A stretch of 64,000 nucleotides of DNA from Pseudomonas sp. Seg1 (lineage in GTDB: Bacteria; Pseudomonadota; Gammaproteobacteria; Pseudomonadales; Pseudomonadaceae): assembly GCF_018326005.1 (NCBI RefSeq), contig NZ_AP021903.1:5669001-5733000 (forward strand), read 5' to 3'. The translations under genes and the position numbers were made by a program. A model generated the notes under the pieces. That model saw only the letters and a list, made by a program, of their open reading frames with translations. It searched no databases and had not been told where the DNA came from. Every line of letters begins with the position of its first letter. Position 1 is the first letter of the stretch. This document shows positions 1-6,796 of the stretch, in pieces.

Positions 1-301
1 CGAACAGGCGTCCGGCGCTGGCCTGGTCCTTGAGCAGTTGCTGCAGAGGTTGATGCGCCGCCAGGTGTTGTGAACCGACAGCCCCGCCGGGCAGGACGAT
101 CAGGTCGAAGGTTTGCGCCAGCACATCGACCAGCATGCCGTCGGCGGTCAAGCGAGTACCGCGTGCGCAGGTCAGCATGCGGCGTCCTTCAATACTCGCC
201 GCCACCACTTCGATGCCGGCGCGGCGCAACACATCGATCAGGGTCACGCTTTGCAGATCATCGATGCCCTCGGCGAGGGTAATCAGGGCTCTAAAGGTCA
301 T
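1..301 (-). CDS. DJ-1/PfpI (YajL/ThiJ) family protein, N-terminal part
   Basis: The gene reads leftward and runs off the window edge, so only about the first 100 residues are present. The start MTFRALITLAEGIDDLQ, followed by DVLRRAGIEVVAAS and FDLIVLPGGAVGS, is the Rossmann-like opening of the DJ-1/PfpI superfamily. The acidic residue of the first turn (AEGIDD) sits where YajL-type proteins keep the Glu of the Cys-Glu pair; the catalytic Cys lies beyond the window. The family includes redox-stress chaperones and glyoxalase or deglycase-like enzymes. The exact subfamily cannot be told from this fragment. Confidence 0.85.
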   Translation of the reverse strand, partial: MTFRALITLAEGIDDLQSVTLIDVLRRAGIEVVAASIEGRRMLTCARGTRLTADGMLVDVLAQTFDLIVLPGGAVGSQHLAAHQPLQQLLKDQASAGRLF

Positions 302-368
302 GGGCGATTTCCGCTGGTTGATCTTTAAAGCGTAGTCAGCTTTGCCCGCGACCGTTCGGGTGCAGCCG

Positions 369-818
369 TTACTTGATGTAAAGCTGCGTCGACAGGGTGT
401 TGCGCGGGGCGTTGATCGAGGTGTTGCTGAAGCTGAAAGTCCCTTCCTGCTTGCCTGCCATATCGAAGGTATAGAGGGAGCCAACGGTTTTGCTGCCGGG
501 TGTGCATTCGGTCAGGTTGCCGTTATCGAAGGCGCACACCGGGGAGCGCGTGCCATTCACTTCGAAGCCGTCCAGCGTGGCGTGCGGCTGGCTCTGGCCA
601 TAGCCGACTTCCAGCACGTAGACCTTGATGCTCGGTCCGCTGTGATTGCACTGGGTTTGCGCCTGGTTATCAGCAATGTCTTCCAGGCCACAGGCCGACG
701 ATTGCACCTTGATCACCTTCACCTCGGTCAATGGTGGCGCCGATGCCGCGAACGCAGCAGAGGCTCCCGTCATCAGCCCTGCGATCAATCCGAAAGCCGT
801 CATCCAGCGCTTGCTCAT
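369..818 (-). CDS. Small exported protein, possibly DUF4354 family
   Basis: A 149-residue protein with a Sec-type signal peptide: MSKRWMTAFGLIAGLMTG, then a small-residue cleavage site near ASAAFAA, giving a mature part of about 120 residues. The mature part holds four Cys (in SSACGL, QTQCNH, PVCAFD and TECTPG), suggesting two periplasmic disulfides. I chose the start at 818 because the signal peptide begins there and an AGGA-like site precedes it; the frame is open further upstream. The resemblance to DUF4354 is from memory. No function can be assigned. Confidence 0.65.
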   Translation of the reverse strand: MSKRWMTAFGLIAGLMTGASAAFAASAPPLTEVKVIKVQSSACGLEDIADNQAQTQCNHSGPSIKVYVLEVGYGQSQPHATLDGFEVNGTRSPVCAFDNGNLTECTPGSKTVGSLYTFDMAGKQEGTFSFSNTSINAPRNTLSTQLYIK

Positions 819-923
819 GCGTTGCCCATCCTGAAAAAAACTGCGCGCAGTATGGCGCAGTTGGCCGCAGTGCAAAACTTCGACGACGATCGACACCAAC
901 AACCGCCATATTCCTCACGCTGC

Positions 924-932
924 TGGTATGAT
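924..932 (+). promoter_or_regulatory. Extended -10 promoter element before the purine permease gene
   Basis: TGGTATGAT matches an extended -10 (TGnTATGAT) about 110 bases upstream of the permease start, in the gap between two divergent genes. I see no convincing -35, which extended -10 promoters can lack. I looked for a riboswitch fold in the leader and found nothing I could support. Confidence 0.4.
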
Positions 933-1040
933 GCGCGGCTTTTTCCGGCCCACCACAATTTTCCAGGCGCTTGCGACGGTCTGTGCTTTGCTGTTGAGGT
1001 CGATACATTCACGGCGCCACGCGCGCCACGGGGAGCAGAC

Positions 1041-2336
1041 ATGCTGGAAAGGCTGTTTCAACTCAAGGCACATAACACCAACGTGCGCACCGAGATTCTC
1101 GCGGGCATCACGACTTTCCTGGCCATGGCCTACATTCTGTTCGTCAACCCGAGCATTCTCGGCGAGACCGGCATGGACAAGGGCGCGGTGTTCGTCGCCA
1201 CCTGTCTGGCAGCCGCCATCGGCTCCACGGTCATGGGCCTGATCGCCAACTACCCGATCGCCCTCGCTCCGGGCATGGGCCTGAACGCCTTCTTCACTTA
1301 TACCGTCGTGCTGCACATGGGCCACACCTGGCAAGTGGCGCTGGGCGCGGTGTTCATCTCGGCCGTATGCTTCTTCCTGCTGTCGATCTTCCGCATCCGT
1401 GAATGGATCATCAACAGCATCCCGTTGCCGCTGCGCTCGGCGATTGCCGCCGGTATCGGCCTGTTCCTGGCGCTGATCGCCCTGCACAACGCCGACATCG
1501 TGGTGAGCAACCCGGCGACCATGGTCGGCCTCGGTGACCTGAAAGCGCCGGCACCGATCCTCGCCACCCTCGGTTTCGCCCTGATCGTCGCCCTCGAAGC
1601 GCTGAAAGTGCGCGGTGCAGTGCTGATCGGCATTCTGGCGGTGACGATCACGTCCATCGCCTTCGGCTTTACGCCGTTCAATGGCGTGACCTCGATGCCA
1701 CCTTCGCTGGCCCCGACATTCCTGCAACTGGACATCAAAGGCGCGCTGGACATCGGTCTGGTCAGCGTGATCTTCGCTTTCCTGTTCGTCGACCTGTTCG
1801 ACAACTCCGGCACCCTGATCGGCGTTGCCAAGCGCGCCGGCCTGATGGGCAAAGATGGCCACATGCCGAAAATGGGGCGCGCCCTGATCGCCGACAGCAC
1901 GGCCGCCATGGCCGGTTCGCTGCTGGGCACCTCGACCACCACCAGCTACATCGAATCCGCTGCCGGCGTGAGTGCTGGCGGCCGTACCGGGCTGACCGCT
2001 GTTGTCGTGGCGATTCTGTTCCTGCTGGCGTTGTTCTTCTCGCCACTGGCGGCCAGCGTTCCGGCTTTCGCCACCGCACCGGCGTTGCTGTTCGTCGCTG
2101 TATTGATGATGTCGGGCCTGGCAGAAATAGAATGGGACGACATCACCGTCGCCGCACCGGTCGTGGTCACCGCGCTGGCCATGCCGTTCACGTATTCGAT
2201 CGCCAACGGCATCGCGTTCGGTTTCATCTCCTGGACCGTGATCAAGTTGCTGTCGGGCCGCGCCCGTGAGCTGAACCCGGCGCTGGTGATCCTGTCGATT
2301 CTGTTTGTGATCAAGTTGGGTTGGTTCAACGCATGA
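1041..2336 (+). CDS. NCS2-family (AzgA-type) purine permease
   Basis: A 431-residue inner-membrane protein with many hydrophobic segments, a usual length for the AzgA branch of NCS2 (adenine, guanine or hypoxanthine uptake with protons). Family hallmarks include the N-terminal [32 protein letters not shown], the [15 protein letters not shown] segment and [16 protein letters not shown]. The frame is open far upstream, but ATG 1041 gives the conserved MLERLFQL start with a GGGGAG site before it. The stop codon overlaps the trmA start (ATGA), so the two are probably co-transcribed. Which purine is carried cannot be read from sequence alone. Confidence 0.92.
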   Translation: MLERLFQLKAHNTNVRTEILAGITTFLAMAYILFVNPSILGETGMDKGAVFVATCLAAAIGSTVMGLIANYPIALAPGMGLNAFFTYTVVLHMGHTWQVALGAVFISAVCFFLLSIFRIREWIINSIPLPLRSAIAAGIGLFLALIALHNADIVVSNPATMVGLGDLKAPAPILATLGFALIVALEALKVRGAVLIGILAVTITSIAFGFTPFNGVTSMPPSLAPTFLQLDIKGALDIGLVSVIFAFLFVDLFDNSGTLIGVAKRAGLMGKDGHMPKMGRALIADSTAAMAGSLLGTSTTTSYIESAAGVSAGGRTGLTAVVVAILFLLALFFSPLAASVPAFATAPALLFVAVLMMSGLAEIEWDDITVAAPVVVTALAMPFTYSIANGIAFGFISWTVIKLLSGRARELNPALVILSILFVIKLGWFNA

Positions 2337-3412
2337 CTTTCGATTCCCAGGCCTACGCCGCACAGCTAGAAGACAAGGTCACGCGTTTGCGTGACCTGCT
2401 GGCCCCGTTCGATGCGCCAGAGCCGACCGTGTTCGACTCGCCGCTGCAGAACTTCCGTCTGCGTGCCGAATTCCGCCTGTGGCGCGAGGCCGGCGAGCGG
2501 CATTACGCGATGTTCTCGCAGGACGACAAACGCACGCCGATCCTCATCGAAGAATTTCCGATTGCCAGCCTGCGCATCAATCAACTGATGCCGCAGCTCA
2601 AGGCAGCGTGGCAAGCCAGTTCGGCGCTTAGCCACAAGCTGTTTCAGGTCGAGTTTCTGACCACGCTGGCCGGCGATGCGATGATCACCCTGTGCTATCA
2701 CCGCCCGCTGGACGAGCACTGGCATGCAGCGGCGACGAAGCTTGCGGCGGATCTCGGCGTCAGCATCATCGGGCGCTCGAAGGGCAAACGCGAAGTGCTC
2801 GGCCTTGATTACGTGGTCGAGAAGCTCGAAGTCGGCGGTCGCACCTTCAGCTACCGCCAGCCGGAAGGCGCGTTCACCCAGCCCAACGGCACCGTGAACC
2901 AGAAGATGTTGAACTGGGCTTACGAAGCACTGGGCGATCGCCCTGACGATCTGCTGGAGCTGTACTGCGGCAACGGCAACTTCACCCTGCCGCTCGCCAC
3001 CCGCGTGCGCAAAGTGCTGGCCACCGAGATCAGCAAGACCTCGGTTAATGCCGCATTGAGCAACCTCAGCGAAAACGCTGTGGATAACGTCACGCTGGTG
3101 CGTTTGTCCGCCGAAGAGCTGACCGAAGCGCTCAACGAAGTGCGTCCGTTCCGTCGCCTGCACGGCATCGACCTGAAGAGCTACGAGTTCGGCAGCGTGT
3201 TCGTCGACCCGCCGCGCGCCGGCATGGACCCGGACACCTGCGAGCTGACCCGGCGCTTCGACAACATCCTGTACATCTCCTGCAACCCGGAAACCCTGGC
3301 GGCCAACATCGCCCAATTGCACGATACGCACCGCATCACCCGTTGCGCATTGTTCGATCAGTTCCCGTGGACGCATCACATGGAATCGGGTGTGTTGCTG
3401 ACCCGACGCTGA
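2333..3412 (+). CDS. trmA: tRNA (uracil-5-)-methyltransferase TrmA
   Basis: A 359-residue SAM-dependent enzyme that makes 5-methyluridine at position 54 of tRNA (and one tmRNA site in E. coli). Visible motifs are [10 protein letters not shown] near residue 45, the SAM-binding [16 protein letters not shown] near 205-220, [11 protein letters not shown] near 290, and the nucleophile segment [11 protein letters not shown] near 315, in which Cys forms the covalent link to U54. The ATG overlaps the stop of the permease gene by four bases, suggesting translational coupling. A strong hairpin follows the gene. Confidence 0.97.
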   Translation: MTFDSQAYAAQLEDKVTRLRDLLAPFDAPEPTVFDSPLQNFRLRAEFRLWREAGERHYAMFSQDDKRTPILIEEFPIASLRINQLMPQLKAAWQASSALSHKLFQVEFLTTLAGDAMITLCYHRPLDEHWHAAATKLAADLGVSIIGRSKGKREVLGLDYVVEKLEVGGRTFSYRQPEGAFTQPNGTVNQKMLNWAYEALGDRPDDLLELYCGNGNFTLPLATRVRKVLATEISKTSVNAALSNLSENAVDNVTLVRLSAEELTEALNEVRPFRRLHGIDLKSYEFGSVFVDPPRAGMDPDTCELTRRFDNILYISCNPETLAANIAQLHDTHRITRCALFDQFPWTHHMESGVLLTRR

Positions 3413-3430
3413 GTGCAGAGGCCGTAGACG

Positions 3431-3459
3431 AAAAAGCCGTCGTGATTGACGGCTTTTTT
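3431..3459. terminator. Bidirectional rho-independent terminator after trmA
   Basis: AAAAAGCCGTC and GACGGCTTTTTT form an 11-bp stem around a 6-base loop, with a U-tract in the rightward reading and an A-tract giving U's in the leftward reading. It lies between convergent trmA and the DUF2442 gene and can serve both. Confidence 0.9.
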
Positions 3460-3467
3460 GTGGGTGC

Positions 3468-3914
3468 TTACAACACGGGATCGGCTTTGCGTGGGCGCCC
3501 ACCCTTTTTGCCATTCGCCCGTGCGGCGGCAGACTTTGCAGCACTGCTCTGACGACCATTGCGCGAAGCCACTACCGAGGCGGCCATCAACATCAATGAT
3601 GGATTCGCCGAAATCATTCCGGCAATGGAAACGTCGAGATCCTTGCCTTCGTGGCATAGCGCAGTACCGGCGAAATCAACTCTCAGGTTCTCATAATCCT
3701 GTGCATCGAATCCGTCGAACTCCGCATAGCGATCCACCGGTAGCAATACGCCGCTACCGTCTTCAAAACGGATGACCAGGGACGGATTTTCAAAGGTTAC
3801 AGAGACAACCTGCAAACTGTTCGCTCGTCGTGCTTCCCCGCGCTGGATGGCGGTATCGATCATTTCCTCCGTCAGCGGCAGACGTGCGGACGGCTTTGCC
3901 TTGATGATTGTCAT
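3468..3914 (-). CDS. DUF2442 domain protein
   Basis: A 148-residue protein. Residues 30-110 fit DUF2442: a Val-rich strand (NSLQVVSVTFENPSLVIRF), a DGSGVLLPVDRYAEF segment, and AQDYENLRVDFAGTALCHEGKDLDVSIAGMI, the usual end of the domain. The C-terminus is Ala- and Arg/Lys-rich (ANGKKGGRPRK), a likely nucleic-acid-contacting or AT-hook-like tail. It is the second gene of a pair; its ATG overlaps the DUF4160 stop by four bases. DUF4160/DUF2442 pairs are common and their arrangement resembles type II toxin-antitoxin modules, but I know of no proven function. Confidence 0.85.
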   Translation of the reverse strand: MTIIKAKPSARLPLTEEMIDTAIQRGEARRANSLQVVSVTFENPSLVIRFEDGSGVLLPVDRYAEFDGFDAQDYENLRVDFAGTALCHEGKDLDVSIAGMISANPSLMLMAASVVASRNGRQSSAAKSAAARANGKKGGRPRKADPVL

Positions 3915-4339
3915 AATTCGATTTCGACTCCCTCCAATGCGCCTATCAACGTCAGAAGGGTCTTGTCCTCTTCTGGCTCATAACGCGCTGAACCCACTCT
4001 GTACGTCGTGTCGGTGACAAGTCGCATCGTCAACACTTCGTTTGATTGGCTATCCCACAACTGATTGTCGAGACAGACTGTTTGCAATCTTGACCACCAG
4101 ATCCCCCGTGCCCGTCGTAGATGAGCGGGCTGTTCAAGGGATCGACACAAGCCTTCCAGCACGGCCAACGGTGGCCGACGAGAGAGCGGAACGACATCCC
4201 AAAGCTCAATATCGTTGTGCCAGAAACTGAACTGTAACCGGGCACTCCAACTACCCGCGTTCACATGAACGTGCGGCGGGCAATGCTCATCTCGCAGCAT
4301 GATGACAATCGACAATCCTTTGTAGCTGCACACCTTCAT
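3911..4339 (-). CDS. DUF4160 domain protein
   Basis: A 142-residue protein whose N-terminal 45 residues carry the DUF4160 signature: YKGLSIVIMLRDEHCPPHVHVNAG, with the His-Cys-Pro-Pro-His-Val-His metal- or substrate-like cluster. In many genomes DUF4160 proteins are about 80 residues; here about 60 residues beyond the core include LTMRLVTDTTYRVGSARYEPEEDKTLLTLIGALEGVEIEL, which itself looks like a second DUF2442-like segment. The gene precedes and overlaps the DUF2442 gene, so the pair forms a two-gene operon. Local sequence is richer in A+T than the flanking genes, compatible with acquisition. Function unknown. Confidence 0.8.
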   Translation of the reverse strand: MKVCSYKGLSIVIMLRDEHCPPHVHVNAGSWSARLQFSFWHNDIELWDVVPLSRRPPLAVLEGLCRSLEQPAHLRRARGIWWSRLQTVCLDNQLWDSQSNEVLTMRLVTDTTYRVGSARYEPEEDKTLLTLIGALEGVEIEL

Positions 4340-4370
4340 GCTAACCCATCCGTTAGGTTAATAACTTTCA

Positions 4371-4394
4371 GGATTTGATATTCCTTTCAAATCC
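4371..4394. promoter_or_regulatory. Perfect dyad upstream of the DUF4160/DUF2442 pair
   Basis: GGATTTGA and TCAAATCC form perfect 8-bp arms around an 8-base spacer, 32 bases upstream of the DUF4160 start. A TTGAAA that could act as a -35 on the minus strand overlaps one arm. The position is right for an autoregulatory operator; that role is inference. Confidence 0.4.
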
Positions 4395-4579
4395 GACGAC
4401 TGGTGAACGAGCATAGGTTTCGCCTCACCACTTTGAGGCTAGCGTCGGAGCAGGCGAGAAGTTGTCCAATCTTCAGCAAAAAACGTAAGCAAAGCTGTCG
4501 TTACATCTTGATCAAAAAACAATCTGAAAATTGCTTGTGCGATCACCGAACAGAACACGCCGAGGTAATCTTCGTTCAA
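4395..4579. other. A+T-rich gene-free gap before aroQ
   Basis: The full gap between the DUF4160 and aroQ starts is 327 bases. Apart from the dyad at its left end and the aroQ promoter/operator at its right end, I see no gene: the short open frames here lack ribosome-binding sites and protein-like composition. Confidence 0.5.
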
Positions 4580-4606
4580 TTGACCGATGTAACCATCTAG
4601 TACATT
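4580..4606 (+). promoter_or_regulatory. aroQ promoter with overlapping candidate operator
   Basis: TTGACC (4580-4585) and TACATT (4601-4606) look like -35 and -10 hexamers, with a short 15-base spacer. Between and over them lies TGTAACCATCTAGTACA (4588-4604), with TGTA/TACA ends. Its reverse complement shares TGTACTA-N3-GGTTA with the sequence at 8793-8807 in the quiC/MFS divergent region. A regulator bound here would block RNA polymerase; the TetR protein of the locus is the obvious candidate. Confidence 0.45.
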
Positions 4607-4666
4607 TTACCTCCACAGGCTGAAACCCTCGGCCCAAGCCAAAAACAATAAGTGGAGTTACCCCTC

Positions 4667-5116
4667 ATGCCCCCTATCGTTCTGGTGCTCAACGGCCCGA
4701 ACCTGAATTTGCTCGGCACCCGTGAACCGGCGACTTACGGTCACGAAACCCTGGCTGACATCTCGGCTTTGTGCGGCCGCGCTGCCGAAGAATTCGGTCT
4801 GGCCGTGGAGTTTCGCCAAACCAATCACGAAGGCGAGCTGCTCGACTGGATTCACGCCGCACGCGGGCGTTGTGCCGGGATCGTGATCAATCCGGCGGCG
4901 TGGACACACACCTCGGTGGCGATCCGCGACGCGTTGGTTGCCAGTGAGTTGCCGGTGATCGAAGTACATCTGTCCAACGTCCATGCGCGTGAGCCGTTCC
5001 GGCATCATTCGTTCGTCTCGGCCATCGCCATTGCAGTGATGTGCGGCTTCGGCAGTCATGGCTATCGCCTGGCCCTGGAACATTTCAGCCAACGGCTGAA
5101 GGGGCGCGCAGCATGA
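4667..5116 (+). CDS. aroQ: Type II 3-dehydroquinate dehydratase
   Basis: A 149-residue enzyme of the dodecameric type II family, interconverting 3-dehydroquinate and 3-dehydroshikimate. Conserved segments are [20 protein letters not shown] near residues 5-25 (catalytic Arg and Tyr), [17 protein letters not shown] near 50, [17 protein letters not shown] near 75-90, and [18 protein letters not shown] near 105-120 (catalytic His). ATG 4667 is preferred because a GGAG site lies 9 bases upstream. The stop overlaps the aroE ATG. Its place in a catabolic locus suggests this copy serves quinate or shikimate degradation rather than biosynthesis. Confidence 0.95.
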   Translation: MPPIVLVLNGPNLNLLGTREPATYGHETLADISALCGRAAEEFGLAVEFRQTNHEGELLDWIHAARGRCAGIVINPAAWTHTSVAIRDALVASELPVIEVHLSNVHAREPFRHHSFVSAIAIAVMCGFGSHGYRLALEHFSQRLKGRAA

Positions 5117-5967
5117 GCCGCAAACCGGTAATACTGGCCGGACTGATCGGCGCCGGCATTCAAGCCTCGCGCACACCCTCGCTGCATGAACATGAGGGCG
5201 ATGCGCAGGGTATGCGTTACCTGTATCGCCTGATCGACCTCGATCAACTGCGCATGGACATCACCGCCCTGCCCGACTTGCTGCTGGCGGCCGAGCGAAT
5301 GAACTACACCGGCCTGAACATCACCTTCCCATGCAAACAGGCGATCATCCCGCTGCTCGACGAACTGTCGCCCGAAGCCCGTGGCATCGGCGCGGTCAAT
5401 ACCGTGGTGCTGAAGGATGGAAAACGTGTCGGCCACAATACCGACTGCCTGGGTTTTGCAGAGGGCTTTCGCCGTGGCTTGAATGACGTTGCCCGTGAGC
5501 GCGTGGTCCAGATGGGCGCTGGCGGTGCCGGTGCGGCTGTGGCCCACGCGCTGTTGAGCGAAGGCGTACAGCAACTGAGTATTTTCGACGTCGACACGGA
5601 TCGCGCCGAAAGCCTGGCGAACAATCTCAATCAACATTTCGGTTTTGGTCGCGCAGTGGCCGGGCATGATTTGCCGAGTGCAATGAATCAGGCCGACGGC
5701 CTGGTGAACACTACGCCGATGGGCATGGCCAAACTGCCGGGCATGCCGGTGCCGGTCGAGTTGCTGCGCAAGGCATTGTGGGTGGCGGAGATCGTGTACT
5801 TCCCGCTGGAAACCGAACTGCTGCGCAATGCCCGCGCATTGGGTTGCCGCACATTGGATGGTGGCAACATGGCGGTGTTTCAGGCGGTGAAGGCGTTTGA
5901 ATTGTTCAGCGGCGTGGTGCCGGATGCGCAGCGGATGCTGGCGCATTTTCAAAGCATGAAGGGCTGA
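5113..5967 (+). CDS. Shikimate/quinate dehydrogenase family protein (AroE-like)
   Basis: A 284-residue NAD(P)-dependent dehydrogenase. The N-terminal substrate domain has [12 protein letters not shown] (catalytic Lys) and GHNTDCLGF (catalytic Asp), the nucleotide domain has [16 protein letters not shown] near residue 135, and the C-terminal [17 protein letters not shown] is typical. The usual Ser-x-Ser substrate loop reads Ser-Arg-Thr ([13 protein letters not shown]), which points to an AroE paralogue class rather than the housekeeping enzyme. It overlaps aroQ by four bases, implying one operon. The role is probably quinate or shikimate oxidation; substrate and cofactor preference are inferred from context. 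Confidence 0.9.
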   Translation: MSRKPVILAGLIGAGIQASRTPSLHEHEGDAQGMRYLYRLIDLDQLRMDITALPDLLLAAERMNYTGLNITFPCKQAIIPLLDELSPEARGIGAVNTVVLKDGKRVGHNTDCLGFAEGFRRGLNDVARERVVQMGAGGAGAAVAHALLSEGVQQLSIFDVDTDRAESLANNLNQHFGFGRAVAGHDLPSAMNQADGLVNTTPMGMAKLPGMPVPVELLRKALWVAEIVYFPLETELLRNARALGCRTLDGGNMAVFQAVKAFELFSGVVPDAQRMLAHFQSMKG

Positions 5968-5974
5968 ACTCATT

Positions 5975-6010
5975 CCCTTGTGGCAGCGGGCTTGCTCGCT
6001 CCCACAAGGG
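5975..6010. repeat. REP-like palindrome, probable terminator
   Basis: CCCTTGTGG ... CCACAAGGG with an inner AGCG/CGCT pairing forms a hairpin between convergent aroE and the TetR gene. The core (GCGGGCTTGCTCGCTCCCAC) matches the REP family seen repeatedly in this window. Confidence 0.75.
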
Positions 6011-6016
6011 GTGGCG

Positions 6017-6694
6017 TCAGGCTTGCAGATACCGCAACACCGACTCGCAAATCATCTCGCGGTGGCGCTGCTTGATGCTTTCGTCCGGCAGATCGATCTG
6101 AAAAATCTCACTGAACGTGTGGCGGTTCGACACACGATAGAAGCAGAACGAGCTGATCAGCAGATGCACATCAAGCGCATCGAGCCCACTGCGGAAAACG
6201 CCCTCCTCGGCGCCCCGACGGAGGATCTCGCCGAGTGAATCGAGGATGGTGTTGTTCATCGCCTTGATCGCATCGGAACGCTTCACGAATTCGGCATTGT
6301 GGATGTTCTCGATGCAGACGATCCGCACGAAATCGACGTTACGGTCGTGATGATCGAAGGTGAACTCCACCAGTCGCCGAATCGCCACCACCGGCGGCAG
6401 CTCAGCCAGGTGCAGACGGTTTTCCGTGGTGCGAATGTCGCCGTAAAGCTTCTCCAGCACTTCGACGTACAACTGCTCCTTGCTGCCGAAGTAGTAATAG
6501 ATCATGCGCTTGGAGGTGTGGATGCGTTCGGCGATCGCGTCGACGCGGGCGCCCGACAATCCTTGCTGGACGAACTCGACGATCGCCTCCTGCAGGATGT
6601 TCTCGCGGGTCTTTTCCGGATTGTTCTTGCGACTCTTGCGCGGCTCTACGGCGGGTACGACGGGGGCTGCGGGGAGTTCTGATGTCATTGTCAT
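6017..6694 (-). CDS. TetR-family transcriptional regulator
   Basis: A 225-residue repressor-type protein. After a Lys/Arg-rich N-terminal tail, residues 28-75 form the TetR helix-turn-helix: TRENILQEAIVEFVQQGLSG, then IAERIHTSKRMIYYYFGSKEQLY. The remaining 150 residues are the ligand-binding and dimerisation part, with FSEIFQIDLPD near 200. It lies between aroE and the dehydratase gene and is transcribed with the latter's strand. I infer that it controls the aroQE operon and the quiC/MFS divergent promoters, responding to an intermediate such as shikimate or protocatechuate. A second Met three codons in is an alternative start. Confidence 0.93.
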   Translation of the reverse strand: MTMTSELPAAPVVPAVEPRKSRKNNPEKTRENILQEAIVEFVQQGLSGARVDAIAERIHTSKRMIYYYFGSKEQLYVEVLEKLYGDIRTTENRLHLAELPPVVAIRRLVEFTFDHHDRNVDFVRIVCIENIHNAEFVKRSDAIKAMNNTILDSLGEILRRGAEEGVFRSGLDALDVHLLISSFCFYRVSNRHTFSEIFQIDLPDESIKQRHREMICESVLRYLQA

Positions 6695-6733
6695 TGCGGG
6701 CTCACGGCCATCACTGCACAGGCTGGCGATTAT

Positions 6734-6769
6734 GGGCCGCGCAGCACAGTGAAGGAAGCTGCGCGGCCC
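6734..6769. terminator. Strong hairpin between quiC and the TetR gene
   Basis: GGGCCGCGCAGC and GCTGCGCGGCCC form a perfect 12-bp stem with a 12-base loop, 28 bases after the quiC stop. The U-tract is weak on the minus strand, so it may act as a partial terminator or mRNA 3' stabiliser. Confidence 0.6.
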
Positions 6770-6796
6770 GTGTTTAATCCCGCGTTTACGAATTTC

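Noticed and set aside
342..1040. Upstream extension of the purine permease frame by about 230 codons
   Set aside because: The predicted residues are not permease-like, overlap the divergent exported-protein gene, and the conserved N-terminus begins at 1041.
915..2363. Long minus-strand open frame opposite the purine permease
   Set aside because: Composition (Gln, Arg, Asp, His rich) is typical of antisense frames in high-GC genes; no ribosome-binding site or recognisable domain.
4403..4600. Possible 65-residue protein in the gap before aroQ
   Set aside because: No ribosome-binding site, no conserved pattern, and it runs through the aroQ promoter.
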